A stretch of DNA of 64,000 nt, from NCBI RefSeq assembly GCF_000499845.2, contig NC_023753.2, positions 3,742,791 to 3,806,790 on the forward strand, in the 5' to 3' direction. The stretch is from Phaseolus vulgaris (Eukaryota; Streptophyta; Magnoliopsida; Fabales; Fabaceae). Below, in pieces: positions 10,766 through 21,811 of this stretch (position 1 is its first letter; the number at the start of each line of letters is the position of its first letter). The translations under genes were made by a program, and so were the position numbers. Below the pieces are notes generated by a model that worked only from the letters and a program-made list of their open reading frames with translations, did not search any database and had not been told where the DNA came from.

Positions 10766-11058
10766 GTCTCAAATAAGAAATATGATTGTACATGGTATAT
10801 ATTTTAATTTTTCCTTATATTTGTACTCTTATAAAAAAATACATCATTTGATAACTTTATTATATAATATTTTAATAAAAACAGTTTATCTTTTAAATAA
10901 TAAAAGTTACATTACAAGAAAAGCATGAAATATAAACCAATTTTAGAAGAAAAAAAAATAATTAGTTGCTATAGTGACTAAATTAGAAATCATTTTATAT
11001 TTTTGGTGTTTCTAAATTAGTTTATATTATTGTTAAATAGTTTCTAAATTGGTATCCT

Positions 11059-11112
11059 CCTCCCGAACCCAAGTCTTTCCAGTGACCAGGGGAAGCATTG
11101 ACCACTAGACCA
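11059..11112 (-). other. tRNA-like A-box/B-box segment near the left end
   Basis: The minus strand reads TGGTCTAGTGGTCAATGC (A-box-like, 11095-11112) followed ~25 bases later by GGGTTCGGGAGG (B-box-like, 11059-11070). It does not fold as a full tRNA by eye, so it is either a tRNA relic or a SINE-like promoter. Transcription would run toward the left terminus. Confidence 0.5.
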
Positions 11113-11159
11113 GACAAGTTCTTTGGTCATATTATCATTTTTATTATACTTATACATAT

Positions 11160-11460
11160 AAATAAATATTAATAATATGAATATAATTAATAATAATAAT
11201 AATAAAATAAATTATATTTATATTATTAATATTATTCATATTATTAATATTTATTAATGTTATAATTAATATTATTATTAACATTATTATTAACATTATT
11301 ATTAATATTATTAGTATTAATATTCAAATTATAATTAATATTTATTAATATTATTAGTATTAATATTATTAGTATTAATATTCATATTATTAATATTATA
11401 TTCATATTATCAATATTATATTCATATTATAAATATTAATTTTGATATAAATATACATTT
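11160..11460. repeat. TATTAA/TTATTA low-complexity tract
   Basis: Irregular arrays of ATTAATATTATTAATATT within the CACTA-like element, probably expanded by slippage. Confidence 0.75.
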
Positions 11461-11665
11461 AGATATTTATTGTGTGTGTATAGTAGTTTTATTTGACTTG
11501 AGTAATATTACTTTTATCCGGATATAGATAGATAGAGAGAAAAAGGAAGAAATTATATAATATTAATATAACTTTAATACTATAAATACATATATATTGA
11601 TTAATATATTTCTTTATTTAATCATTAATTTTTTAAAACTCATGGTTAAATTTAAATTTACTTTC

Positions 11666-11703
<38 letters not shown>

Positions 11704-12389
11704 TAAAATTATTTGATATCTTATTTTCAAATATAGGTTATTATAGGTAGTTGTGAAGTTTTTGTTAGATGGCTATATAGGTGCTTGTATCTTACACTTC
11801 TTTTCTGATTTGAGATTCTTGTATAAGGATTGAAATATCCTTAAAATGTTTTGTTTAATTTTTTTTATTCTTTGTCGATAAAAAAAATCTTATTTTCAAA
11901 TATTTACTTACATAGATTAAAATTGATATAATGTATAATTTTTAAAATATTTTAAATTATAAATTATTTAATCACTTTGTCATTATGATTTATATTATAT
12001 ATTAGTAGAAAGGGTTATTTAGTAACAACCTTTTACATAGATTTATGGAATAATTAATATAGTTTAAACTATAATGATATGCTAACTAGTAATCTGTATT
12101 AGAGATTTAATTAATAGTTAATGTAAAAGTCATCATTTTATGTTAAAAGATAATATTGTTTGTTGACAATATTCTTTACTATAACACACAAGTAAAACCA
12201 ACTACCTATAATGAACTTAATTAAGTCAATATGATCGTAAAATAATAATTAATATGATAGTTGATTTTAATGTAATAGGTAATATGATGACTATGAGTAT
12301 GACATATATTAAATTTGATTCACACTAATAGATAATATAATAAATTATGTTTAGACTCAAGTAGATTATAGATAAATTAAATGTGATTC

Positions 12390-12590
12390 ATATGTTAATA
12401 TTGTTAGTATCATTAATATTGTTAGTATTATTATTATTGTTAGTATTATTAATATTGTTAGTATTATTAATATTATTAATATTATTAATATTGTCAGTAT
12501 TATTAATATTATTAATATTGTCAGTATTATTAATATTATTAATATTGTCAGTATTATTAATATTGTCAGTATTATTAATAATAATAAGTA
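12390..12590. repeat. Minisatellite of TATTAATATTGTCAGTATTA type
   Basis: About 200 bp of units such as TATTAATATTGTTAG and TATTAATATTGTCAG in tandem. It is open in several frames only because of its composition, giving Leu-rich and Asn-rich spurious translations. It lies inside the CACTA-like element. Confidence 0.85.
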
Positions 12591-12623
12591 TAATAAAAAT
12601 CATAATAAAACTAAAGAATTTGC

Positions 12624-12689
12624 TTGGTGTAGTGGTTAAATTTTACTTGGTTGCTGAAGGATTGCTGAAGGAACCTGGCTTTGAATCCC
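12624..12689 (+). other. tRNA-like A-box/B-box segment near the right end
   Basis: The plus strand reads TTGGTGTAGTGGTTAAA (A-box-like, 12624-12640) and CTGGCTTTGAATCCC (B-box-like, near 12675-12689), ~50 bp apart. It faces outward toward the right terminus, mirror-image to the left arm. Confidence 0.5.
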
Positions 12690-12744
12690 ATTCACTGCTA
12701 ATTTTATTTTATGTTGTATTCGCGTTTTTCTTGTAGTGGTATAT

Positions 12745-12880
12745 CATCAGATATATATTTCTCACATTAACCAATGGGCCTTTAATTCTATTATTATTAT
12801 TAAATCATATTCGGGCCCAAAGCCCAAACTCTAAGTCATATGAGTCACTTTATAGAAATTAATTTACATAATTTCTTACA
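12745..12880 (-). repeat. 3' LTR of the Copia element (136 bp)
   Basis: The minus strand starts TGTAAGAAATTATGTAAATT, next to the polypurine tract. It differs from the 5' LTR at two positions over ~136 bp. Such short LTRs are known in some Copia lineages. Confidence 0.85.
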
Positions 12881-13259
12881 TTCTCCCACTTGACTTATAT
12901 GAGTTATAATACTTTCATGATTTAATAATGACATAAATGCGCATTTAAAAGGCCTTACGTAAATTGGTTCTATCATTAATCAAGATCAAGGATATAAAAA
13001 TAATAAGAGTTATGGCGGTTACATGTCATTTCAATCAACACATTTCCTTCCATGTATTACTATATCATTCTTTCTCCTTAATATGACTTTATAGTGAGAA
13101 ATTCATAATAGGTTCAAACATAATGTCATTGTCATCAATAACAACATAATTTGTTTTCCTCACCATAATAACATAATTTGCATGCATATACATAAAGTAG
13201 AAAACAACATAAATTTCAGAAACTTTATTTATCAATGAGCTCAAAGTGTCAAATAAGCA

Positions 13260-13991
13260 TTAATAACAACATTCATAATTCACTAGTAACATAATGCCCA
13301 TATTTACAACATGACCAGTAAATGTTTTGGGTGGTAACCCTTTTGTTAAAGGGTCAGCAATCATAAGATCAGTGCTAATATGTTCTATTGACACTTTATG
13401 TTTCTGAACTTCTTCTTTAACGACAAAGTATTTCAATTCCATATGTTTAGCACCTTCGGAATACTTGTCGTTTTTAGAAAAGAAGACTTTTGCAGAGTTA
13501 TCACAATAAATTTTCAGCGGCTTGGCAATACTGTCACCAATTCCAAGTCCTGAAATAAAATTCCGCAACCAATTAGCCTGAACTGTGGCTTCAAAGCATG
13601 CCACAAATTCAGCTTCCATAGTGGACGCAACAATGACTGACTGCTTCGCACTTTTCCATGAAATCGCTCCTCTGGCTAAAAGATACACATAACCAAAAGT
13701 AGACTTTCGTGTATCCACACAGCCAGCAAAATCTGAATCTGTATATCCAATCACGTCAAGATGATTAGATCTTTTATAAGTAAGCATGTGATCCTTCGTT
13801 CCTTGCAAGTATCTTAAAACTTTCTTTGCAGCTTTCCAATGATCCAATGCTGGATTACTCTGGTATCTACCAAGCATACCAACTGCAAAACTAATATCTG
13901 GTCGTGTAATGATCCAATCCTGGATTACTCTGGTATCTACCAAGAATACCAACTGCAAAACTAATATCTGGTCGTGTACAAGTTTGAGCAT
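13260..13991 (-). pseudogene. Copia RNase H domain fragment
   Basis: About 243 codons from the RT/RNase H connection to the pol terminus. Motifs are RPDISFAVGML, YLQGTKDHMLTY, the RNase H phrases YTDSDFAGCVDTRKS, ISWKSAKQS and ASTMEAEFVA, and a final IADPLTKGLPP. It is cut off from the upstream RT by the 70-bp duplication, which shifts the frame. Confidence 0.88.
13841..13980. repeat. 70-bp tandem duplication inside Copia pol
   Basis: Units 13841-13910 and 13911-13980 both begin GATCCAAT and differ at three or so bases. Each encodes the RPDISFAVG-LGRYQSNP-LDH segment. Seventy is not a multiple of three, so the duplication breaks the reading frame. Confidence 0.92.
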
Positions 13992-14412
13992 ACATTAAAC
14001 TCCCAACAATAGATGCATAAGGTATATTCTCCATCTGTTTCCGTTCCAAGTCATTCTTTGGACATTGCATGAGACTAAATTTGTCTCCTTTCTGTATTGG
14101 AACAGAAGATGTCGAACATTTATCCATTCTGAATCTCTCTAAAACTTTATTAATATATGCTTTCTGAGACAAACTTAACAGTCCTTGTGATCTGTCACGG
14201 AATATTTCAATTCCTATCACATAGTATGCCTCACCCATATCTTTCATCTCAAAGTTATTAGAGAAAAACTTCTTAGTCTCACTTAATAGACCAAGATCAT
14301 TAGTTGCAATCAAGATATCATCAACATACAGAATCAGGAATATAAACTTGCTCCCACTGACCTTCAGGTATATACACCGATCAACGATGTTTTCCTTAAA
14401 CCCAAAGGACAC
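13891..14412 (-). pseudogene. Copia reverse transcriptase, catalytic part
   Basis: This holds the Copia RT active-site box LILYVDDILIA, followed by FEMKDMGEAYYVIGIEIFRD and YASIVGSLMYAQTCTRPD. It is separated from the upstream RT segment by a small deletion near 14450 that removes part of the conserved block after KSIY and shifts the frame. Confidence 0.88.
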
Positions 14413-15167
14413 AATAGTATCATTGAACTTAAGATACCATTGCCTAGAAGCCTGTATATTGATTTCTTAAGTTTACACACCATGTGTTCCCTTCCTTCTT
14501 CAATGAACCCCACTGGTTGGTCCATATAAACATCCTCTTCTAAATCCCCATTCAGAAAAGCAGTTTTGACATCCATCTGATGCAACTCAAGATCATAATG
14601 AGCTACTAATGCCATGATAATTCTAAAGGAATCTTTCTTAGAAACAGGTGAAAATGTTTCCTTATAATCAATGTCATCCTTTTGAGTAAAACCTTTGGCA
14701 ACAAGTCGGGCCTTGTAACGTTCGATATTGCCATGAGAGTCACGTTTAGTCTTAAAGACCCATTTACACCCGACTCTCTTGCATCCTTCTGGCAATTCCA
14801 TAAGGTCCCATACATCATTCTGTGCCATTGATTTAAGCTCATCTTTCATGGCATCTAACCACTTATCAGAATTATCATCATTGATGGCGTCTGAAAATGA
14901 AACCGGATCATTATCAATACCTAAGTCATTTTCTAACCCTTGTAGATAAACCACATAATCATTCGAAATAACAGACTTTCTTTCTCTTTGAGATCTTCTT
15001 AATACTATTTCTTGTGGTTGTTCTACTACAGGTTCATTGTTAACTTCATGATCATTAATTTGTTGTTCTTCTTCATTGTTGAGTGACTCATCTACATTAG
15101 GAACAACAATACTTGAAGTAAAGGTACTAGTTAAAGGAACTTGTACTCTAACTTCCTTAATCTCCAC
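14364..15167 (-). pseudogene. Copia reverse transcriptase, N-terminal part
   Basis: It contains the pre-RT linker (RRSQRERK) and RT fingers: WLDAMKDELKSMAQNDVWDL, GCKWVFKTKRD, RYKARLVAKGFTQ, ETFSPVSKKDSFR, MDVKTAFLNGDLEEDVYMDQ. The frame is lost after KLKKSIY. Confidence 0.88.
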
Positions 15168-16207
15168 ATTTTGTGAAGTATCACTCCCACTGGTTTCACC
15201 ATTTTCAATGAACCGAGCATTCCAGATTCAACAATTCTTGTGCTCTGGGTAGGACAGTAAAACATATACTCTTTCGACTTTGCTGGATAACCAATGAAAT
15301 ATCCACTGATTGTTCTTGCATCCAATTTCTTTTCTTGTGGATTGTATATTCTGACTTCTGCCTGACATCCCCAAACATGCAGGTGTCTCAACCTGGGTTT
15401 CCTTCCTGTCCATAATTCAAAAGGTGTCTTTTGAATTGCCATACTAGGAACCCTATTCAACAGATACATGGCAGTTTTTAAAGCATACATCCACAATGAA
15501 ACAGGTACAGTTGACTTACTTAACATGCTCCTAACCATATCCATTAAGGTTCGATTACGCCTTTCTGAAACACCATTTTGTTGTGGTGTACCTGGCATTG
15601 TGTATTGAGCACAAATACCACGTCTCTCAAGGAACTTAGCAAACGGACCAGGGTGTTGTCCACTTTCATCATACTTTCCATAATATTCACCACCTCTATC
15701 TGACTTCACAATTTTCACCTTTCTGTCTAATTGCCTTTCCACTTCATTTATATAAACTTCCAAGGCATTCACCGCTTGCGATTTTTCATGCAGTAAATAG
15801 ACATAACCATAATGTAAAAAATCATCAATAAAGGTGATAAAATACCTTTCTTTATTGAAAGAACTTGCATCAAAAGGTCCACATATATCAGTGTGTATAA
15901 TTTCAAGAAGCTGAGTACTTCTTGTGGCTCCCTTCTTTGTGTGTTTTGTTTGTTTGCCTTTAATACAATCCACACATACATTCAGATCAGTAAAATCCAA
16001 ACTTGGAAGTATTTCATTCTTTACCAATCTCTCCATCCTTTCTTTAGAAATATGTCTCAAACGTTTGTGCCACAAGAAAGCAGAACATTCATTCACTAAA
16101 CTACGTTTAGTGCCAACATTATGATGCGAGGTCATAAGAGTTTCAGCATATAGATTATCAAGGTTCAATCTATATAATCCATCATAAAGAGTACCAGATC
16201 CAATCAA
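15131..16207 (-). pseudogene. Copia integrase domain
   Basis: It has the N-terminal HHCC zinc finger (LWHKRLRHIS ... CVDCIKGKQTKH) and the core with catalytic Asp in HTDICGPF, Asp in SDRGGEYYG and Glu in NGVSERRNRTL, then GYFIGYP. A one-base frameshift near 15222 joins it out of frame to the RT segment. A stop near 16240 ends the frame upstream. Confidence 0.9.
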
Positions 16208-16304
16208 ATAGGTACGCTGATATAAACTGAAACATCAATTCCCAAATTTAAAAGAGTATCCGACAACATCAAGTTTAGACAATGAAACTAAATTCCTAGA
16301 TATA

Positions 16305-16619
16305 CTAGGTACATAAAAAGCATAAAGTGGTTTCCTCGATTTTTTTCAATCTAGTCTCTTCCTGAACTAACATGTTATAGTTCTCATCCACTGTCATTCC
16401 AATAGACTTAAATCTTGCTACAATATTAGTCATTTCAATGACATGTTCGTGCATAGTACGAGAACCATCAAATTCCATGGTGGTTAATGTACTCATTAAT
16501 GTCCCAACAAGAGACTTATCAGTAGCTTGGGAGCACTCTTCCACAAATTTCATAAATTCTTTTGCACTATTAGTTTTGGGAAGAGCAGACTTAATATTAC
16601 TTGTTATGGTCATTCGCAT
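16305..16619 (-). pseudogene. Copia gag (UBN2-type) fragment
   Basis: About 100 codons of the capsid region: EFMKFVEECSQ, LMSTLTTMEFDGSRTMHEHV, MTNIVARFKSIGM. Downstream at about 16300-16325 it runs almost directly into a segment from just before integrase (YVPSISRNLVSLSKLDVVG). The zinc knuckle and the aspartic protease are therefore missing. Confidence 0.85.
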
Positions 16620-16986
16620 AAAGATATATGAACAGATACTTGATCACACATGCTTAACATTAATACTTTGAGTAATAAACTAAACATACTATACAGATTC
16701 AGAAAACATTCTATGTATACTAATGTTCTCCTTTGGGAGATTCATTAATACACAAAACATAATGATGTTAATAGTATTAACTTTATTTGGTAAGATATAT
16801 GCATTAACTAGAAACACTTGTTATCTTTGGATATACAAGCAAAACTAATAACACATACTCACTACCAACAATCATATCCATTAATTATAAGGACAACTAA
16901 TCAACCTTTGGGTGATCCAAAAATGTCTTATAATAACGAATTTTCATTTACCCATATTTAAATAATTTAGCATCCATTCTATAGGT

Positions 16987-17310
16987 AATTGAAATAAAAT
17001 TTATCAATAATTTGGAATTAAATAAAACTTAAAGATTTGATCACTTTGGTGATTACAAATCTATCATACAAATAATTCCATAAATAATATCATTAATTGA
17101 AATAAAATTTCATCCATAATTTGGAATTAAATAAAACATAAAGATTTGATCACTTTGGTGATTACAAATCTATCATACAAATAATTCCATAAATAATATC
17201 ATTAATTGAAATAAAATTTCATCATCCATAATTTGGAATTAAATAAAACATAAAGATTTGATCACTTTGGTGATTACAAATCTATCATACAAATAATTCC
17301 AAAATCTTAA
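16987..17310. repeat. ~108-bp tandem repeat, three copies
   Basis: Units begin AATTGAAATAAAATTT at 16987, 17095 and 17204. Each includes GATTTGATCACTTTGGTGAT and ends near AATAATTCCATAAATAAT. The third copy is truncated at its end. Confidence 0.9.
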
Positions 17311-17819
17311 TTTAAAAATTAATACATAAAGCGGAAAATAATTTTCCATTCCTCACTTTCAATCAATTAATTAAAATTTAATTTAATGAACATAATAAAA
17401 TTTCATTAAAACTTTAATTTAACGTAAATTAAATTACATTAAAAAATGATACATAAAACAGAAAATAATTTTTCGTTACTCACTTTTAATTAATTAATTA
17501 AAGTTTAATTTAAATGCAAATTTAATTACATTATAACATAACCTAAATTACAGAAAAGTAACAATTGATTAAACTTTAATATGGGGTGCAGCAAAGAATT
17601 CATGCATTTCATGATGGCAGAGAATAATTCATACATGGATTCACTAATTGGATTCTTTTCATGCATTTTATTATTTTATATTATAATATAATATTAATAA
17701 AATTGACGTATTTCATTATTTTATATTTCTAATATAATATTAATAAAATTGATAACCTAAGGCACAGTAAATCAAATTTGCTTCTTTTTCATGAAGCAAA
17801 ATTGCTTAAGCTGCAGGGA

Positions 17820-18035
17820 TGCCGTTAACCACCCCTCTCACAATGAATCACCATGTCGTCAAGGGTCTAGAAGGTCCAAAAACCTCCGCATCGCAGCCAC
17901 GAACCACCGTTCTGCGCGAACGATCGCACCGCAGCAGCAGCAGCCACCGTTCTGCGCGAACCACCGCGCCGCAGCAACCACTGTTCTTGCGTTTGGGTTC
18001 AAAAGGTTTTACGTCGTTAATGGCGTTGATCCATA
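17820..18035. other. GC-rich island in the Copia leader
   Basis: A short GC-rich stretch stands out in AT-rich surroundings. It contains an internal direct repeat (CCACCGTTCTGCGCGAAC, at about 17904 and 17944) and CAG/GCA-rich parts. It is open in two plus-strand frames, but there is no evidence that it is coding. It could be captured host sequence or structured leader RNA. Confidence 0.45.
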
Positions 18036-18448
18036 AACCCTAATTTTAAAAAATTAGGGTTCTTCAATTGGGATTAATTAAAATTAGGATTCTTTAATTT
18101 TGATGGTTTAGGACAATTAGGGAACTATCATAGAGGAATGAAAACCTTAATTTATAAACCCTAATTTTAAATTAGGATTTTTAAATTGGGAATAATTTTT
18201 AAAATTAGGGTTCTTTATGTTCACAAATAGATCTTATCATATCATGATTCTCACACAATCATACAATCAAGAAGAAATAGACACTTACCTTGATCCATGA
18301 GTGATCCTAATTGAGCAGTTATTTTATCTCCTTTGTCCCAATCTATCTCTTAGCAATTCCGTACTTGTCACACACTTTCGTGATGGTTAACAGTTAGACA
18401 ACTATTATTTGCAGAGACAAAACCCTATAGCCTTTAGTTCCCAATCTC

Positions 18449-18584
18449 CATCAGATATATATTTCTCACATTAACCAATGGGCTTTTAATTCTATTATTA
18501 TTATTAAATCATATTCGGGCCCAAAGCCCAAACTCTAAGTCATGTGAGTCACTTTATAGAAATTAATTTACATAATTTCTTACA
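18449..18584 (-). repeat. 5' LTR of the Copia element (136 bp)
   Basis: It matches 12745-12880 with two differences (a T/C at about 18484 and a G/A at about 18544). The low divergence suggests a geologically recent insertion, even though the coding region is badly damaged. Confidence 0.85.
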
Positions 18585-21500
18585 TGTCCTACTGGAAATC
18601 GATTGACCTAGAGGTCGTCAAGGCATTCGGCCATTAAGTTCCTCAGATTGGAATGTTTAGAAGTAAATTAAGGCCAAAAAGAGGTTATGAATAGTAAAGC
18701 ATAATTACGCGATACAAATTCTTCCTACATCCAATATTTTTTAACCTGCACCCAATACAAATTTAATTTCCAAAAAATACCCTTCATTATGGAAATGGAA
18801 ATCCAGAATTGAAAATAATACATTCTAGAAAAAATATATTCGAAAGAGATTATTGTGTTCCAGAAATAAAAATCCAGAAACAAAAATCAAAATCTCATTC
18901 TGGATAAGAAAATCCACAATACAAAAAATTCATTTTGGAAAAAAAAAATCTGGAAACATATTCTCAAAAAGGAAGTCCAAAATGTAATTTTATATGTATC
19001 CTATTTTATTTAAGGACATTTTCGTCTTTTCATACTAAAATTGGGTGCATTGATATGATGCAGAAAGCAATTACCATATCATAAAGCACAAAGCCCACTA
19101 TAGATTTTATAAATAAAGATAGACCCATAACTTTTCTAGTCCTAAATATATAAAACATTTTTATACTCAAACTAACTTGAATATTAAGTGTCTTTGCACG
19201 TGTCTCATCTCTCGAACATACTTTATGTGAGTTGCAAACAATCGATAGGAAATATTCGACATGAGATTGTAAGAACAACAAAAAGCAATGTAGTATTTTG
19301 TGTTGATGTATATTTTTTGAAAGTAAACATCTCAAATTAGTTAAAGGAAATACACTATTTAAATGCTCATTTTACATATTTAATCATCCATTGTGTTAAC
19401 TATATTTAAAAATTTAAAATATTAAAACTATTATTATTTATAACAATATAGAAAGTATTTTCCTTTTTAATACACAAATGTTGTATCTTTAATGATCTTC
19501 TTAAATTACAATATAAAATTTACAAAAATATGAAATAAAAAATCCATAACAATATAAAATGGCTTGTGTATTTTATCTTTGATGAGATTTTTAAATTATA
19601 ATATGCAATTTACTAAGACACCAAATAAAAAAGTATTAAATTATTGAAGTGAAAATAGAATAAAAATAACTAACCTATAGAAGAAACTTCTTCGTATATT
19701 AAAAAAAAAAACTATTTGCTCCTAGTACATGTATAACTAAATTATAAATGTTTCAAATGCCTCAAAATAGGGGGTATGGTGATTTTACAATGTACTGTAT
19801 TACTATTATTTTATTGATTTTCATCCTTAAATAAATTAATATGTTCAGTATTGGAGCACTACAATTACCTCACTTTTCATTTACCATAATTCTTGAAATT
19901 ATAATACACCTTTAGTAAAATTGTATACAAATATGTATATCATATTTTTTAATCTATGAATGAAAATATTAAATTACAGATAGATTTGAAACTATAAATT
20001 TATTAAATATATAACTTTTCATCTCAATCTCTGTATACAATGTACACTATTAAACAAAAACTATTTCAAAACTAAAAAGATGAGATTAAGAAAGATGGAA
20101 AAAATAGGAAGAGATAAAAGAGTCAAAAATGAGTTTGGTTGAATTGAGAGAAAGAAACTAACACCTAAGTTTGATATTTATATACATGTGATTAATATAA
20201 TAAAATATAATGTTTCTATATATTTAAAATAAATTTTAAATTAAAAATTAAAAATGACTATCAAATATTAATAAATAAATAAATTTATTTTAAAATAATA
20301 ACATGTCAATTAAATTACTTTATAAAATATAAATATTTTAGATCAATTAATTTAAACATTATTTTTTTTAATTGTTTTTTAATATAAAAATATATATTAA
20401 TAAGTATCAAATTATTTTATTTATTATATTATTTATTTCCTTATAGCATAAAAATTATATATTAATAAAATATTAATAGTATAGTTATTAAAAAAGTTAT
20501 AAGTTATATCCATAATTTTATTAATTATACCAGCATAAAATAATGAAACATTTAAAAAACAATTAATTATATTTTCCACTATAATCAGTTATGTCATAAA
20601 TATTTTATTATTTTTTATGTGCATAATAGATCATGTTACTATATTTTCTTCTGAGTTATTATTTTTCTAAGTTTTACTCGTTTTTCACACTGTTATTCTT
20701 CTTTCCAATCTTCTTTCCAATTGCATAAACAGTACATACATAGCAACAGAAGCTACCCTTCACTTTGTGTCTTTCAACACTCCGTTTTGTACTGCCCCCA
20801 TCGAAATAGGTTAAAACGTTTATCAGTTAAGTGTTTAAACATTATCTCTCCTTCTGTTTACAGTCTGAATAATATTTGTTGTACTTATCAAGTATAAATA
20901 TGTTCTTTAAAATAAATCGATAAGAATAGCACACATAAAAATTTGTTAAGAAACATGGTAATTGAAAATATAAGAAATGTGTAAATAGCAATTATAGTGA
21001 AGAATATATCCAAGGAGATAAGACACACACAATGAGGTAGAGTCACAGAGTAAAATAAAAAAAAATATTATATTTTGAACTATTATAGTTCTTTGTTTAA
21101 CCCAGATTCCTAATAAAGTACTCAAAAAACCTTTGTAATGAGGGAGAGAGGGAACATGTGATTACAATAGAAACAAGGTGACACAGTGATATTAGGTGGC
21201 AGAACAGATGTGTATATGTGTGGTTTAGGGAGAAGAGTAAAGATATATAGGTGGAATAGACTGTTCAAGGTATTTGGGGAATCCACTAGCCAAAGTTTAT
21301 AGCACTAACAGCATGACAAAGCACATTATTGGCAAGCAAAAGCCAAAACTAAAGTGCAATTCTCGTAGTCATCCTCACATAGAAAGTTGTTGAGCCAAAC
21401 TATTTCCTGCTACAAATTTGTTTTCTTACGCAATTGAACTCATATTACATGTTTCAGCTGAATAGTTGTCTTATCTATGTTCGCAAAATCCAAAACTGAG

Positions 21501-21811
21501 ACTAACTCATCAAAATACAAATTCAATTAGCATGCAACAAATGAAAAACTACTGTTATGCTAATTCGAGTACAACTAGAGAGATTTTTTTATGAATTGTC
21601 AATATTAACAAAAACATCAAATGTAACACAGAAAGACAAATGAATGTCGTACATAAATGCTGTAAATGAGGCAGAAGTATAATTTTGAAAGCAATAGTTC
21701 ATATCCACCAAAGGTAAACCAACAAGGAAAAATAAAAAGCTAAAAGCGATATTCCTCATGTTCAAAGCCATATTACACTTTCAAATCCAATTTGTGCAAC
21801 CCAAGGTATTC
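18585..21811. other. Intergenic sequence and CYSTM 3' region
   Basis: From 18780 to 18980 there are repeated phrases (AAAATCCAGAAA, TCTGGA, TTCTGGAT). The rest is AT-rich without gene structure. The last ~200 bases before 21812 are probably the 3' UTR of the CYSTM gene. No transposon ends recognised. Confidence 0.5.

Larger units (their letters stand above)
10910..12738. mobile_element. CACTA-like element with tRNA-like arms (1.83 kb)
   Basis: The left end is CATTACAAGAAAAGCATGAA and the right end, read inward on the minus strand, is CACTACAAGAAAAACGCGAA. Flanks are TTA and GTA, an imperfect 3-bp target duplication. Just inside each end lies a tRNA-like segment with A-box and B-box resemblance. 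The middle is low-complexity TTATTA/TATTAA sequence. There is no transposase, so it is non-autonomous. The right end lies 6 bp from the Copia element's LTR. Confidence 0.72.
16620..18448 (-). other. Copia 5' leader region
   Basis: Noncoding sequence between gag and the 5' LTR. It contains a 3-copy ~108-bp tandem repeat and a short GC-rich island, each listed separately. A primer-binding site for initiator tRNA-Met is not evident beside the LTR; the adjacent minus-strand sequence is TGGAGATTGGGAACTAAAGG. Confidence 0.6.
12745..18584 (-). mobile_element. Defective Ty1/Copia retrotransposon with short LTRs (5.84 kb)
   Basis: Direct repeats 12745-12880 and 18449-18584 flank remnants of gag, integrase, reverse transcriptase and RNase H in Copia order on the minus strand. 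A polypurine tract (AAGTGGGAGAA) precedes the 3' LTR's TGTAAG. The element has an internal deletion between gag and integrase, at least two frameshifts in pol and a 70-bp tandem duplication, so it cannot make a full polyprotein. No 5-bp target duplication was found: the flanks differ, and the left LTR sits 6 bp from a CACTA-like terminus. Confidence 0.92.

Noticed and set aside
11059..12689. tRNA-like segments as genuine tRNA genes
   Set aside because: A and B boxes are recognisable, but no acceptor stem or complete cloverleaf can be drawn, and both lie inside a transposon.
12383..12736. 117-codon Leu/Ile-rich frame and the opposing Asn-rich frame
   Set aside because: Both are translations of a TATTAATATTGTCAGT minisatellite inside a CACTA-like element.
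17791..18043. Two overlapping frames in the GC-rich island, considered as a gag N-terminus
   Set aside because: They are on the plus strand whereas the Copia element is on the minus strand, and there is no gag resemblance.
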